Source: an uncultured Prevotellaceae bacterium (GTDB lineage: Bacteria > Bacteroidota > Bacteroidia > Bacteroidales > Bacteroidaceae). From it: a stretch of DNA of 37,740 nt. The position numbers and the translations under genes are program-made. The notes under the pieces were generated by a model. That model did not search any database, was not told the DNA's origin, and saw only the letters and a list, made by a program, of their open reading frames with translations. The DNA lies in NCBI GenBank assembly GCA_902786565.1, contig CADACW010000034.1:1-37740 (forward strand), in the 5' to 3' direction. Below are positions 10,897-18,657 of the stretch, one piece after another (within the stretch, counting starts at the first letter, position 1; each line of letters opens with the position of its first letter).

Positions 10897-12144
10897 ATGA
10901 ATTTCGAACAAATGCTGAACGCTCAGGATGGAGTTGCCGTTCATCGCGAAAAGATGCCTTTTGGTTTATTTTACAAGAGACGGATAGAAAAGAAATACCA
11001 TAACATCGTGGAACTGCGCCCCGAACTGGCCGACAGCATGATGTTCTGCGACGCGCTGAAGAACGACCACAAATGGGCCTCGCAGCAACCTGTCCCGCAG
11101 CAAATGCACTACGAACTGCACGAAGACAGCAGCGGCATTTTCGAGTTGGAGCTTGAACTGGGCAATTTCACTACATTGGCCCAGTTGCTCGACAACAATC
11201 CCGCCGCCGTCACCGGCAAGGACTTTATAGACAATCTGGTGGACAGCCTGACAGACTTTACGAAACGTCTGCACGACAACGGCATTTACCAAATCTGTTT
11301 CGCACCGCAGAACATCTTTATTCGCAAGGGCGACAATGCTCCGTTGTTGTTATGTCACGGTTCGTTCTATTTATCACATTGCGACACGAAGCAACTCTAC
11401 GCCGGTTTTGAAGATTACGTGGCACCTGAAGTGCTGGCCCTCAACGGCAAAGCCAACGAGCGGAGCGACATTTACAGTCTGGGCAAACTGATAGAATATC
11501 TCTACAAGCAGGCCAGCATGCCCTACGAATATAAGACTGTGGTCAAGAAAGCCACTGACGCAGACCCGTCGAAGCGCTATAAGAACGTGGCCGACATGAA
11601 GACGGCACTCGCAACCAAGCGCGTTGCCAAGCGCACACTCTTCATGCTGCTCGGTGCAGTGGCCGTGACGGCCCTGATTGTTGGGCTCTATATTGAAATG
11701 GTGCCGCCTACCGTCGATGTGGAATACATAGAGCCGGTGCCCACAGCCAACGAGGTGCTGGATCCTTACGACTACGGCTTCGACCCGGAGACCGATATGC
11801 CCGAAGCAACCGACTCAGCGTTTATCGAGGAAGATGTGAAGGCCTATCAGCAGAAGGCAGAGGCCATCTTCCGCAAGCGCTTTACGGCAGCAGCAAACGC
11901 TGCCCTGTCGAAAGTCTACGACGACAAGCGCATGAGCAGTAGCGAAAAGGTGTTTATGGCCGGCAGCAGCGCACTGATGGAAGACCTGATGAACAAGCAG
12001 ACCGAGATGGGCGAAGCTGCGGGCCTCACGCCTGAACAGTCAGGCAGGATAGCACAGGAAATCATCAGCACCATCAGCGCCCAGAAGCAGGCACAGCTCA
12101 CCCGCAAAGGCTATATAAAGGAGAGCGAAAGCGAAGACGACTGA
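10897..12144 (+). CDS. membrane-anchored protein-kinase-like protein, probable pseudokinase
   Basis: 415 residues. Residues 25-240 follow the pattern of a Hanks-type Ser/Thr kinase C-lobe, with late motifs intact: YVAPEVL (174-180, the APE motif), RSDIYSLGKLIEYLY (189-203, subdomain IX) and ADPSKRYKN (222-230, the subdomain XI Arg). Catalytic parts are not intact. The catalytic-loop region reads GIYQICFAPQN (129-139), with the HRD Asp position occupied by Cys134 and the Lys by Ala136. The DFG position reads CHG (153-155). I also find no glycine-rich loop or clear beta-3 lysine. A single transmembrane helix lies at about 247-266 (TLFMLLGAVAVTALIVGLYI), preceded by basic residues, with an acidic, helical domain (about 275-415) outside. 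The kinase-like part would be cytoplasmic and the C-terminal part periplasmic. It leads an operon with a DUF4494 gene and a YggS gene. Likely a scaffold or sensor; no function is known to me. Confidence 0.8.
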   Translation: MNFEQMLNAQDGVAVHREKMPFGLFYKRRIEKKYHNIVELRPELADSMMFCDALKNDHKWASQQPVPQQMHYELHEDSSGIFELELELGNFTTLAQLLDNNPAAVTGKDFIDNLVDSLTDFTKRLHDNGIYQICFAPQNIFIRKGDNAPLLLCHGSFYLSHCDTKQLYAGFEDYVAPEVLALNGKANERSDIYSLGKLIEYLYKQASMPYEYKTVVKKATDADPSKRYKNVADMKTALATKRVAKRTLFMLLGAVAVTALIVGLYIEMVPPTVDVEYIEPVPTANEVLDPYDYGFDPETDMPEATDSAFIEEDVKAYQQKAEAIFRKRFTAAANAALSKVYDDKRMSSSEKVFMAGSSALMEDLMNKQTEMGEAAGLTPEQSGRIAQEIISTISAQKQAQLTRKGYIKESESEDD

Positions 12145-12173
12145 CAACTATACTTAACAAGCAATAAACAACA

Positions 12174-12671
12174 ATGAGAAGCAGAACAGCAAACTGGTTT
12201 GAATGTAAAGTCCGTTACGAAAAGACGATGGAGGACGGACTGCAAAAGAAAGTGACCGAGACATACGTGGTGGACGCCATGAGCTTCAGCGAGGCCGAAG
12301 AGCGCATCATCGAGGAAATATCGTCGTATGTGAGTGGCGAGTTCAACGTCACCGACATCAAGAAAGCGCCATACGGCGAAATATTCTTCAGCGACTTGGA
12401 GACTGCCGACCGCTGGTATAAGGCCAAACTGCAGTTCATCACCATCGACGAGAAAACGGAGAAGGAGAAACGCTCGGCAGTGAACTTCCTGGTGCAGGCT
12501 GGCTCGTTCAACGGTGCCGTGAAGAACATCGACGAGGAGATGGGCAAAACAATCATTGACTATGTCATTTCTACGGTGTCCGAAACCACCATTATGGATG
12601 TGTTTGAGCATCTGGCCAAGGGTAAAAACCAGGCCGACGACAAACCCGAATACGAGGAGCAGGAAGGATGA
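12174..12671 (+). CDS. DUF4494 family protein
   Basis: A 165-residue soluble protein recognised as the Bacteroidota-specific DUF4494 family from the N-terminal ANWFECKVRYEKTMEDG, the KKVTETYVVDAMSFSEAE segment and GEIFFSD. There is no signal peptide or membrane segment. The C-terminus (about 145-165) is charged and likely flexible. It starts 29 bp after the pseudokinase gene, and its stop overlaps the YggS start by 4 bp, so the three genes should be one operon. No function is established for the family to my knowledge. The steady linkage to a PLP-homeostasis gene is the only contextual hint. Confidence 0.85.
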   Translation: MRSRTANWFECKVRYEKTMEDGLQKKVTETYVVDAMSFSEAEERIIEEISSYVSGEFNVTDIKKAPYGEIFFSDLETADRWYKAKLQFITIDEKTEKEKRSAVNFLVQAGSFNGAVKNIDEEMGKTIIDYVISTVSETTIMDVFEHLAKGKNQADDKPEYEEQEG

Positions 12672-13348
12672 TGTACGACGTGAAGGGCTGTCTGCACCGG
12701 GTGCTGAACTCGCTGCCCGAGGGGGTGCGGCTTGTGGCGGTCAGCAAATTCCACCCCGAGGAATACGTAATGGCTGCCTACGACGAGGGGCAGCGCATCT
12801 TCGGCGAGAGCCACGAGCAGGAGCTGTCGCGCAAGGCGGCCGCCCTGCCCGCCGACATCGAGTGGCACTTCATTGGCCATCTGCAGACCAACAAGGTGAA
12901 GTATATCGCCCCATATATTAATATGGTGGAAGCCGTGGACTCAATCAGACTGCTGCGCGAGATAGAGAAGCAGGCGGCACGCCACGACCGCTGCATCGAC
13001 GTGCTGCTGGAACTGCACATTGCCGAAGAGACCACCAAGTATGGCCTCACCCTGGACGAGTGTCGGCAGTTGCTGGCCGACGGCGAATGGCGCACCATGG
13101 CACATGTGCGCCTGTGCGGCCTGATGATGATGGCGTCGAATGTGGACGACGAGCAGCAGATTGCCAGCGAGTTTGAGACCGCAGCCCGCTTCTTCGACGA
13201 GGTGAAGGCCCAGTATTTTGCCGATGCGCCCTATTTCCGTGAGCGCTCCTGGGGGATGAGCGACGACTATCCGCTGGCCGTGCAGCACGGCTCGACCATG
13301 GTGCGCGTGGGCACCGCCATCTTCGGGCCCAGGGTCTATTCAAACTGA
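12668..13348 (+). CDS. YggS/PROSC-type pyridoxal phosphate homeostasis protein
   Basis: A 226-residue single-domain PLP-binding protein of the YggS/PLPHP family, which buffers free pyridoxal phosphate and affects amino-acid and vitamin B6 balance. The PLP lysine is Lys27 in LVAVSKFHP. The family blocks HFIGHLQTNKVK (about 73-84), LMMMASNVDDE and the phosphate-binding end WGMSDDYPLAV...GSTMVRVGTAIFG are all present. The reported start overlaps the DUF4494 stop (ATGA). A second ATG follows directly at 12671, so the first residue may be either Met. The gene is followed by a strong bidirectional terminator. Confidence 0.93.
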   Translation: MMYDVKGCLHRVLNSLPEGVRLVAVSKFHPEEYVMAAYDEGQRIFGESHEQELSRKAAALPADIEWHFIGHLQTNKVKYIAPYINMVEAVDSIRLLREIEKQAARHDRCIDVLLELHIAEETTKYGLTLDECRQLLADGEWRTMAHVRLCGLMMMASNVDDEQQIASEFETAARFFDEVKAQYFADAPYFRERSWGMSDDYPLAVQHGSTMVRVGTAIFGPRVYSN

Positions 13349-13369
13349 CAGTCGGCAAAGACAAACAAT

Positions 13370-13407
13370 CTCCGGCACTACCCCATTGATATCGGGTAGT
13401 GCCGGAG
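13370..13407. terminator. bidirectional intrinsic terminator between yggS and the ROK kinase gene
   Basis: CTCCGGCACTACCC (13370-13383) and GGGTAGTGCCGGAG (13394-13407) form a perfect 14-bp stem with a 10-nt loop. GTGTTTTG follows on the plus strand and ATTGTTTG on the minus strand. It sits between two convergent genes, 21 bp after yggS and 30 bp after the ROK gene, and so can end both transcripts. Confidence 0.85.
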
Positions 13408-13437
13408 GTGTTTTGATGCCTAAACCGAAGGGCCGGA

Positions 13438-14424
13438 TTATACGGCCCCCTCCCACCCTATGGCGGAGGCACCGAGCACGGCTGCAGAGGCACCGTCGAG
13501 ACCGCTGACAAGGAACTTGGCCTTGCCGCGGAAGATGGGCATCACATGTTCGTCGTATGCCTCGCGGATGGGCTTCATAATCAGTTCGCCAGCCTTGACC
13601 ATGCCGCCGAAGAAGATAAAAGCTTCGGGCGAAGAGAAGGCGGCAAAGTCTGCACAAGCCTCGCCCAGCATGTGGCCAGTGAACTCATAAATCTCCTTGG
13701 CCAGCGCGTCGCCCTTTCCGGCGGCGATGCTCACATCGAGCGAAGTGATGGCTTCGGGGTTCAGTTCGCGCAGGAGCGACGGGCGCTCCGTCTTGGCCAG
13801 CATCTCACGGGCGGTACGAGCCACGCCCGTGGCCGAGCAATAGGCCTCCAGGCAGCCGGTACGGCCACATCCGCACGTGCGTCCTTCGGCACCGCGCACC
13901 ATCGTGACGTGGCCCAGTTCGCCGGCGAAGCCGTCGCTGCCGTAAAGCAGTTGGCCGTTGACCACAATGCCCGAACCCACGCCGGTGCCGAGTGTGATGA
14001 CGATAAAGTTCTTCATGCCACGGGCCACGCCATAGACCATCTCGCCGATGGCAGCGGCATTGGCATCGTTGGTGATGGCCACCGGTATGCCCAGGCTGTC
14101 GCTGAACATCTTGGCCAGGGGCACCTTGGTGTCGTGGGCCCAAGGCAGATTGGGGGCAAACTCGATGGTGCCGCAATAGTAGTTGGCGTTGGGGGCACCA
14201 ATGCCCATCGCCTTGATTTTCTCAATGCCGCCCACTTGTTCGATAATGGGCTGCAAGGCCTCAACCGAAGCCTTCACATAGCTTTCGGCCGAGGTGAAAC
14301 CGCCGGTCTTGATGGCCGTGGTGGCCTTGATTTCGCCGCGTGCATCGACGATTCCGAATACCGAGTTGGTTCCGCCAAGGTCGAGACCGATGACGTATGG
14401 CTTCAATGTTTGCTGTTCTGTCAT
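13438..14424 (-). CDS. ROK family sugar kinase (glucokinase-like)
   Basis: 328-residue ROK-family kinase without the N-terminal helix-turn-helix of ROK repressors, so an enzyme rather than a regulator. The ATP phosphate motif is DLGGTNSVFGIVD (15-27), the catalytic Asp is Asp120 in TNDANAAA, and the substrate motif ExGH is Glu169-Leu-Gly-His172. The zinc site has Cys184, Cys186 and Cys191 in CGCGRTGCLE together with His172. Glucose is the most common substrate for this subgroup, but N-acetylmannosamine, fructose or other hexoses cannot be excluded. It is the last gene of the nadE-adaptor-TonB-like run, 34 bp after the TonB-like gene. Confidence 0.9.
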   Translation of the reverse strand: MTEQQTLKPYVIGLDLGGTNSVFGIVDARGEIKATTAIKTGGFTSAESYVKASVEALQPIIEQVGGIEKIKAMGIGAPNANYYCGTIEFAPNLPWAHDTKVPLAKMFSDSLGIPVAITNDANAAAIGEMVYGVARGMKNFIVITLGTGVGSGIVVNGQLLYGSDGFAGELGHVTMVRGAEGRTCGCGRTGCLEAYCSATGVARTAREMLAKTERPSLLRELNPEAITSLDVSIAAGKGDALAKEIYEFTGHMLGEACADFAAFSSPEAFIFFGGMVKAGELIMKPIREAYDEHVMPIFRGKAKFLVSGLDGASAAVLGASAIGWEGAV

Positions 14425-14458
14425 AGATTTTTTCGTTTTATGTTTATGTCTGTCAGTT

Positions 14459-15085
14459 TTAGGGTCTGAACACTATGGGGATGGTGTATTTGACGGCGAC
14501 GTTGAGTCCATTCACCTTGCCGGGTGTCCACTTCGGCATCGACTTGACCAGCCTCAATGCCTCGGCATCGAGGTTCGGGTCGACACTCTTGACCACTTTG
14601 GCACCGTCGATGGTGCCATTGGCCCTGACGATGAATGTGACCACCACTCTGCCGCTGATGCCCTCTTCGCGGGCTTTCTGCGGATAGCGTATATTCTCTT
14701 TTAACCAAGCGTTTAGGGCGGCATCGCCTCCCGGGAATTGCGGCATGATCTCGGCAATGTCGTAGACGCCATCGGAATCAGGATTGGGTGTCACTTCGGG
14801 CATATTGCGGGCCACCGGCGGACCATAGACCACCTTCATTTCCTCTAAACGGCGTTTCTTCTCCTTCTCCTCCTCCTGCACCTTGCGCAGACGCTCCTGT
14901 TCGAGCATATATAGGGCCTCTGCATCGGCCAGCTGGCGAGCCTTTTCCTCTTCCAACTGGGCGGCAGACAAACGGTGATTTCCCCTGTCATCTGGTTTGG
15001 AACTGCTCTTGCACGCTCCTAAGCCCAACATCGTGATGAGCGAAGAAAGCAGCACGTTGGCTACTGCATAATACCTCTTCTTCAT
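14459..15085 (-). CDS. TonB C-terminal domain lipoprotein
   Basis: 208 residues. Residues 1-25 look like a lipoprotein signal (LLSSLITMLGLGAC, acylated Cys25) rather than the uncleaved N-terminal transmembrane anchor of classical TonB. Residues 40-88 are a highly charged Glu/Lys/Arg helix, likely a coiled coil. Residues about 110-208 are a TonB_C domain: IMPQFPGGDAALNAWLKENI, YPQKAREEGISGRVVVTFIV, and the end KWTPGKVNGLNVAVKYTIP. No ExbB/ExbD genes are near. A lipoprotein with this domain could act at the outer membrane or in the periplasm instead of transducing proton-motive force. Alternatively, the Cys could be incidental and the segment could act as an inner-membrane anchor. It lies 25 bp after the adaptor gene. 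Confidence 0.85.
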   Translation of the reverse strand: MKKRYYAVANVLLSSLITMLGLGACKSSSKPDDRGNHRLSAAQLEEEKARQLADAEALYMLEQERLRKVQEEEKEKKRRLEEMKVVYGPPVARNMPEVTPNPDSDGVYDIAEIMPQFPGGDAALNAWLKENIRYPQKAREEGISGRVVVTFIVRANGTIDGAKVVKSVDPNLDAEALRLVKSMPKWTPGKVNGLNVAVKYTIPIVFRP

Positions 15086-15110
15086 AGTTTTACGGTTTTA
15101 GTCGGACAGA

Positions 15111-16277
15111 CTACTTCTTTTGGTTGTTCTGCCTGTTGTTTCTCGGACGCGGCATGAAGGGATTGGTGGCCTGCTGGCCGCCAGCCTCTTCGCCACTTTC
15201 AATCTGGAAGTCGACCAGCACCTCCGTACCTTCGGCCACACCGCCCACAATCTCGGTGGTGATGCCATTGGTGGTGCCGGTCTCTACAGCATGAGCCTTG
15301 AAGACGTCGCCCTCGCGGGTCCATACCTTCAGCGGCGACTGGACATCCTCAATGGTCTGGCCCTTTTGCAGCAGGGCCTCGTTGGGCATGAAGCGCAGCG
15401 CTTTGGCGGGAACGGTGAGCACATCGTTTTTCTCCAAGGTGTAGATGGTGACATTGGCAGTCAGGCCGGGCTTCAGCTTCAGGTCGGCATTGGGGGCCGA
15501 GATGACCACCTCGTAGGTGACCACATTGCTGGTGGTGGTGGCCTGCTGACGGACCTGGGTGACGTGGCCCTCGAAACGGTCTTCGGGGAAGGCGTCGACG
15601 GTGAAGCTGACGCGCTGGCCCTCCAGCACGCCGCCGATGTCGGCTTCGTCAATATCGGCAATGACGCGCATGTCGGTCAGATCTTGCGCAATGGTGAACA
15701 GTTCGGGCGTATTAAACGAGGCGGCCACCGTCTGGCCCTCTTCCACACTCTTCGAGAGCACCACGCCGTCGATGGGGCTGGTGATGGTGGCATAGCCCAG
15801 GTTGGTTTGTGCCCTCTGCACAGTTTCGCGGGCGGTGGTGACGCTCTCTTTTGCCTTCAGATAGGAGAGGCGGGCCGACTCGTACTCGTCGGCCGAGACG
15901 AGGCCCTTGTCGAAGAGCGTCTGGTAGCGGTTGAAGTTGGCCTGCTCGTAGTTCAGCGTGCTCTGTGCGCTGGAGAGATTGGCCTTGGCCGTGTTGAGTT
16001 CGCTGGTCAGGTTGGTGCGGTCGAGTTCGGCAATGACCTGCCCTTTCTTCACCACCGAGTTGTAGTCTACGTAGAGATGGCTGACGATGCCTGACACCTG
16101 CGTACCCACGGTGACGCTGGTCACTGGTTCGATGGTGCCCGTGGCGGTGATGGAGTTCTGTATGTTGCCACGCTCCACCTTAGCCGTCTGAAAGTCCACT
16201 TTCTGCTCTTCCTGGCAGCCGGTCAGCACGATGGCCGACAGCGCCACATACGCTATTGTCTTTAGTCGTTTCATCAT
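15111..16277 (-). CDS. MacA/HlyD-type periplasmic adaptor of a tripartite efflux system
   Basis: 388-residue membrane-fusion protein. It has a lipoprotein signal ending IVLTGC (Cys21), a lipoyl-like half near 55-80 (VTVGTQVSGIVSHLYV, NSVVKKGQVIAELD) and an alpha-helical hairpin at about 85-175. The second lipoyl half is ATITSPIDGVVLSKSVEEGQTV, followed by beta-barrel and membrane-proximal domains (AEGTEVLVDF). The Gly-rich lipoyl and SPIDG segments are typical of MacA, which pairs with the MacB ABC transporter and a TolC-like channel. Neither partner is in the window; the gene instead follows nadE by 39 bp and precedes the TonB-like gene. Substrate unknown. The start may be either of two adjacent ATGs. 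Confidence 0.88.
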   Translation of the reverse strand: MMKRLKTIAYVALSAIVLTGCQEEQKVDFQTAKVERGNIQNSITATGTIEPVTSVTVGTQVSGIVSHLYVDYNSVVKKGQVIAELDRTNLTSELNTAKANLSSAQSTLNYEQANFNRYQTLFDKGLVSADEYESARLSYLKAKESVTTARETVQRAQTNLGYATITSPIDGVVLSKSVEEGQTVAASFNTPELFTIAQDLTDMRVIADIDEADIGGVLEGQRVSFTVDAFPEDRFEGHVTQVRQQATTTSNVVTYEVVISAPNADLKLKPGLTANVTIYTLEKNDVLTVPAKALRFMPNEALLQKGQTIEDVQSPLKVWTREGDVFKAHAVETGTTNGITTEIVGGVAEGTEVLVDFQIESGEEAGGQQATNPFMPRPRNNRQNNQKK

Positions 16278-16316
16278 ATTGTTATAACGTTTTATTTACA
16301 ATTTTAGTATATCGCC

Positions 16317-18287
16317 CTACAGACTCTCACATTCTTTCAGCCACAGGGTGCTGGCTGCATCGCTGGGCATGCGCCAGTCGCCACGGGGCGAGAGGCTCAC
16401 ACTGCCCACCTTAGGCCCGTCGGGCATGCAGGAGCGCTTGAACTGCTGGCTGAAGAAACAGCGGCAGAAGGTCTGCAGCCAGTGGCGCAGCGTGTCGTCG
16501 TCGTACTTGCCGCCGAAAGCCCGCTGTGCCAACACGAATATCTTGGCCGGACGGAAGCCGTGGCGCAGCAGATAGTAGAGGAAGAAGTCATGCAACTCGT
16601 AGGGGCCCACGAGGTCTTCGGTCTTCTGCTGGATGTTGCCCTCGCTGTCGGCGGGCGTGAGCTCGGGCGATATGGGCGTGTCGACGACATCGAGCAGCAG
16701 TTTGGTGAGTGTTGAGGGCTGATGGTTTGCAGAACTAAAGTCACTCAACTCTGAACGCTCATCACTAAAAACTCCTGCCATGTAGCGGATGAGATGCTGG
16801 ACGAGCGTCTTGGGCACGCCAGCATTGACGCCATACATAGACATGTGGTCGCCGTTGTAGGTGCACCAGCCCAGGGCCAGTTCCGAGAGGTCGCCCGTGC
16901 CTATGACCATGCCGCCAATCTGGTTGGCCACATCCATCAGTATCTGCGTGCGTTCGCGGGCCTGCGAGTTTTCGTAGGTCACATCGTGCACGGCGGCATC
17001 GTGGCCGATGTCTTCAAAATGCTGGGTGACAGCCTTTGCAATGTTGATCTCGCGCTGGGTGATGCCCAGCTCCGACATGAGCAGCACGGCGTTCTGATGG
17101 GTGCGGTCGGTGGTGCCGAAGCCCGGCATGGTGATGCCCACGATGCCCTTGCGCGAGAGGTGCAGGCGGTCGAAGGCCCTGACGGTGACGAGCAGCGCCA
17201 GCGTGGAGTCGAGTCCGCCGCTGATGCCTATGACGGCCTTGTCGCAGTGGGTGTGCTGCAGCCGCTTGCAGAGGCCCATGGTCTGGATGTTGAGTATCTC
17301 GTCGCAGGCACTGGCCATATCGGCATCCGACGGGATGAAAGGATGGGGATTGACCTCGCGGATGAGTTCAAAGTCCTGCTGGTCCACAGGCTTGGCATCG
17401 ACAATGCGGGCTGTGGCCCCATCCTGGGCCGTGCGGAACGTGGTGTTGTTTTGGCGCTCGGAGCGCAGCCGCTCCACGTCAATCTGGGCCAGCTGCAACT
17501 GCGGCTCCAAGGCGAAACGGGCACTCTCGGCCAGCAGCCGACCATTCTCAAAGACAATTGCATTGCCGCCATAGACCACATCCTGGGTGGACTCGCCGAA
17601 GCCGCAACTGCTGTAGACGTAGCCACACATGGTGCGCGCACTCTGCTGGGCCAGCAGCGAGCAGAGGTAGCGGTGCTTGCCAATCAACTCGTCGCTGGCC
17701 GAGAGATTGACGATGATGTCGGCACCGGCCATAGTCAGCATGTTGCTGGGGGGCAGCGGGGCCCACACGTCTTCGCAAATCTCGACGCCAAAGGAGACAC
17801 CGTCGCACGTGCGGAACAGCAGGGGCTCGGCCGAGACGCGCACGGGGCTGCCGGCCAGATAAATCTCCTGCGGCTGCAGGTCGGCTGCGGAGGCAAACCA
17901 GCGCTTCTCGTAGAACTCGTTGTAGTTGGGCAGATAGGTCTTGGGCACCACGCCGAGCAGCGTGCCGTGCTGTACGACCACCGCGCAGTTGTAGAGCAGT
18001 GTGCCTATGCGCACGGGCATGCCCACCACGGCAATGATGTCGAGCTTGCGGGTGAAGTCGAGCAGCATGAGCAGCCCCTCCTCGGCCTTGTCGAGCAGCA
18101 GCTGCTGGCGGAAAAGGTCCTGGCAGCTATAGCCGGTCAGCGACAGTTCGGGGAAGACAATCAGTTCTGCCCCCCTACCCTCGGCCTGGGCCAGCAGGCT
18201 CTCTATCTGCAGCACATTGTATTCCACATCGGCCACCCGCACACCAGGAATGGCGGCGGCCACCTTTATCAGTCCGTATTTCATCAT
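16317..18287 (-). CDS. nadE: glutamine-dependent NAD+ synthetase
   Basis: 656-residue two-domain enzyme that makes NAD+ from nicotinic acid adenine dinucleotide using ammonia from glutamine. The N-terminal nitrilase-type glutaminase (about 1-290) has the Glu-Lys-Cys triad: Glu47 in FPELSLTGY, Lys116 in VPKTYLPNYNEFYEKRWF and Cys171 in FGVEICEDVW. The C-terminal synthetase has the ATP pyrophosphatase loop SGGLDS (356-361), GTGDLSELALGWCTYNGDHMS and the FRPAKIF region. Length and domain order match the long glutamine-dependent form, so free ammonia need not be supplied. The gene has its own consensus promoter and follows a structured 455-bp non-coding region. It leads the reverse run that ends with the ROK kinase. 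Confidence 0.96.
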   Translation of the reverse strand: MMKYGLIKVAAAIPGVRVADVEYNVLQIESLLAQAEGRGAELIVFPELSLTGYSCQDLFRQQLLLDKAEEGLLMLLDFTRKLDIIAVVGMPVRIGTLLYNCAVVVQHGTLLGVVPKTYLPNYNEFYEKRWFASAADLQPQEIYLAGSPVRVSAEPLLFRTCDGVSFGVEICEDVWAPLPPSNMLTMAGADIIVNLSASDELIGKHRYLCSLLAQQSARTMCGYVYSSCGFGESTQDVVYGGNAIVFENGRLLAESARFALEPQLQLAQIDVERLRSERQNNTTFRTAQDGATARIVDAKPVDQQDFELIREVNPHPFIPSDADMASACDEILNIQTMGLCKRLQHTHCDKAVIGISGGLDSTLALLVTVRAFDRLHLSRKGIVGITMPGFGTTDRTHQNAVLLMSELGITQREINIAKAVTQHFEDIGHDAAVHDVTYENSQARERTQILMDVANQIGGMVIGTGDLSELALGWCTYNGDHMSMYGVNAGVPKTLVQHLIRYMAGVFSDERSELSDFSSANHQPSTLTKLLLDVVDTPISPELTPADSEGNIQQKTEDLVGPYELHDFFLYYLLRHGFRPAKIFVLAQRAFGGKYDDDTLRHWLQTFCRCFFSQQFKRSCMPDGPKVGSVSLSPRGDWRMPSDAASTLWLKECESL

Positions 18288-18318
18288 GTTTCTTCAGTTT
18301 AGCTATGCTTGTCGACTG

Positions 18319-18349
18319 CAAAATTACGCAAAAAAGCCGAAAGCACAAA
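18319..18349 (-). promoter_or_regulatory. nadE promoter
   Basis: On the minus strand TTTG (18349-18346), a 19-bp spacer and TAATTTTG (18326-18319) match the Bacteroidota consensus exactly, 31 bp before the nadE ATG. The -33 TTTG lies inside the loop of the upstream hairpin 18330-18358, so promoter and terminator share bases. Confidence 0.75.
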
Positions 18350-18358
18350 ACTTTCGGC
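18330..18358 (-). terminator. intrinsic-terminator-like hairpin overlapping the nadE promoter
   Basis: On the minus strand GCCGAAAG (18358-18351) pairs perfectly with CTTTCGGC (18343-18336) around a 7-nt loop, followed by six Ts (18335-18330). It would stop transcripts entering from the 108-bp repeat element or from DUF3109. Twelve bases, GCACAAAACTTT, occur twice in a row here (18343-18354 and 18357-18368), the first inside the hairpin. Confidence 0.7.
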
Positions 18359-18456
18359 ACAAAACTTTTAGTGGCAGGCGAAAAGCGGGCCCACCATATA
18401 TAATAAGGTGGCCGCAAGAAAAACAATCAGGCCTCCGGGGGAAAACAGCTTCTGAG

Positions 18457-18564
18457 CGGACATAAAACTTAAATTACGTCGTAATTTATCTGTATTACGT
18501 CGTAATTTATATAAATTTCGTCGTAATTTATATAAATTACGTCGTGCTTTTAATTTTATGTCCG
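18457..18564. repeat. 108-bp near-palindrome built from four 21-bp dyad repeats
   Basis: The ends are a perfect 11-bp inverted repeat, CGGACATAAAA (18457-18467) and TTTTATGTCCG (18554-18564). Inside are four tandem 21-bp units (18469-18489, 18490-18510, 18511-18531, 18532-18552), each centred on the odd dyad TTACG-T-CGTAA or a variant. The best copy, AAATTACGTCGTAATTT (18471-18487), is a perfect 17-nt dyad. The centres are 18479, 18500, 18521 and 18542, exactly 21 bp apart, which is about two helical turns. All four keep CGTCGT. The whole is symmetric about 18510/18511, with 44 of 54 positions complementary by my hand alignment. No coding frame or obvious target-site duplication is visible. 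It lies about 110 bp upstream of the nadE promoter and about 95 bp past the DUF3109 terminator hairpin. Small flanking stem: CCACC (18391-18395) with GGTGG (18407-18411). Confidence 0.9.
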
Positions 18565-18657
18565 GGCATCCGATGTTTTTGCACAGGCCATCACAATGTT
18601 TTTCCCCGGCCGCCTATGGGTTAGCACCAAAGGGGAACGGCCAGCATGGGCAAACCA

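Noticed and set aside
16794-18302. Long forward open frame (502 codons) antisense to nadE
   Set aside because: It lies wholly opposite a clear nadE. Its product is Gly/Val/His/Gln-rich with no recognisable domain, which is typical of the antisense of a GC-rich gene.
18469-18552. Short CRISPR array
   Set aside because: The 21-bp units are directly adjacent with no unique spacers, and there are no cas genes.
18457-18564. Invertible phase-variable promoter
   Set aside because: The interior is itself nearly symmetric, so inversion would change almost nothing, and no recombinase gene is nearby.
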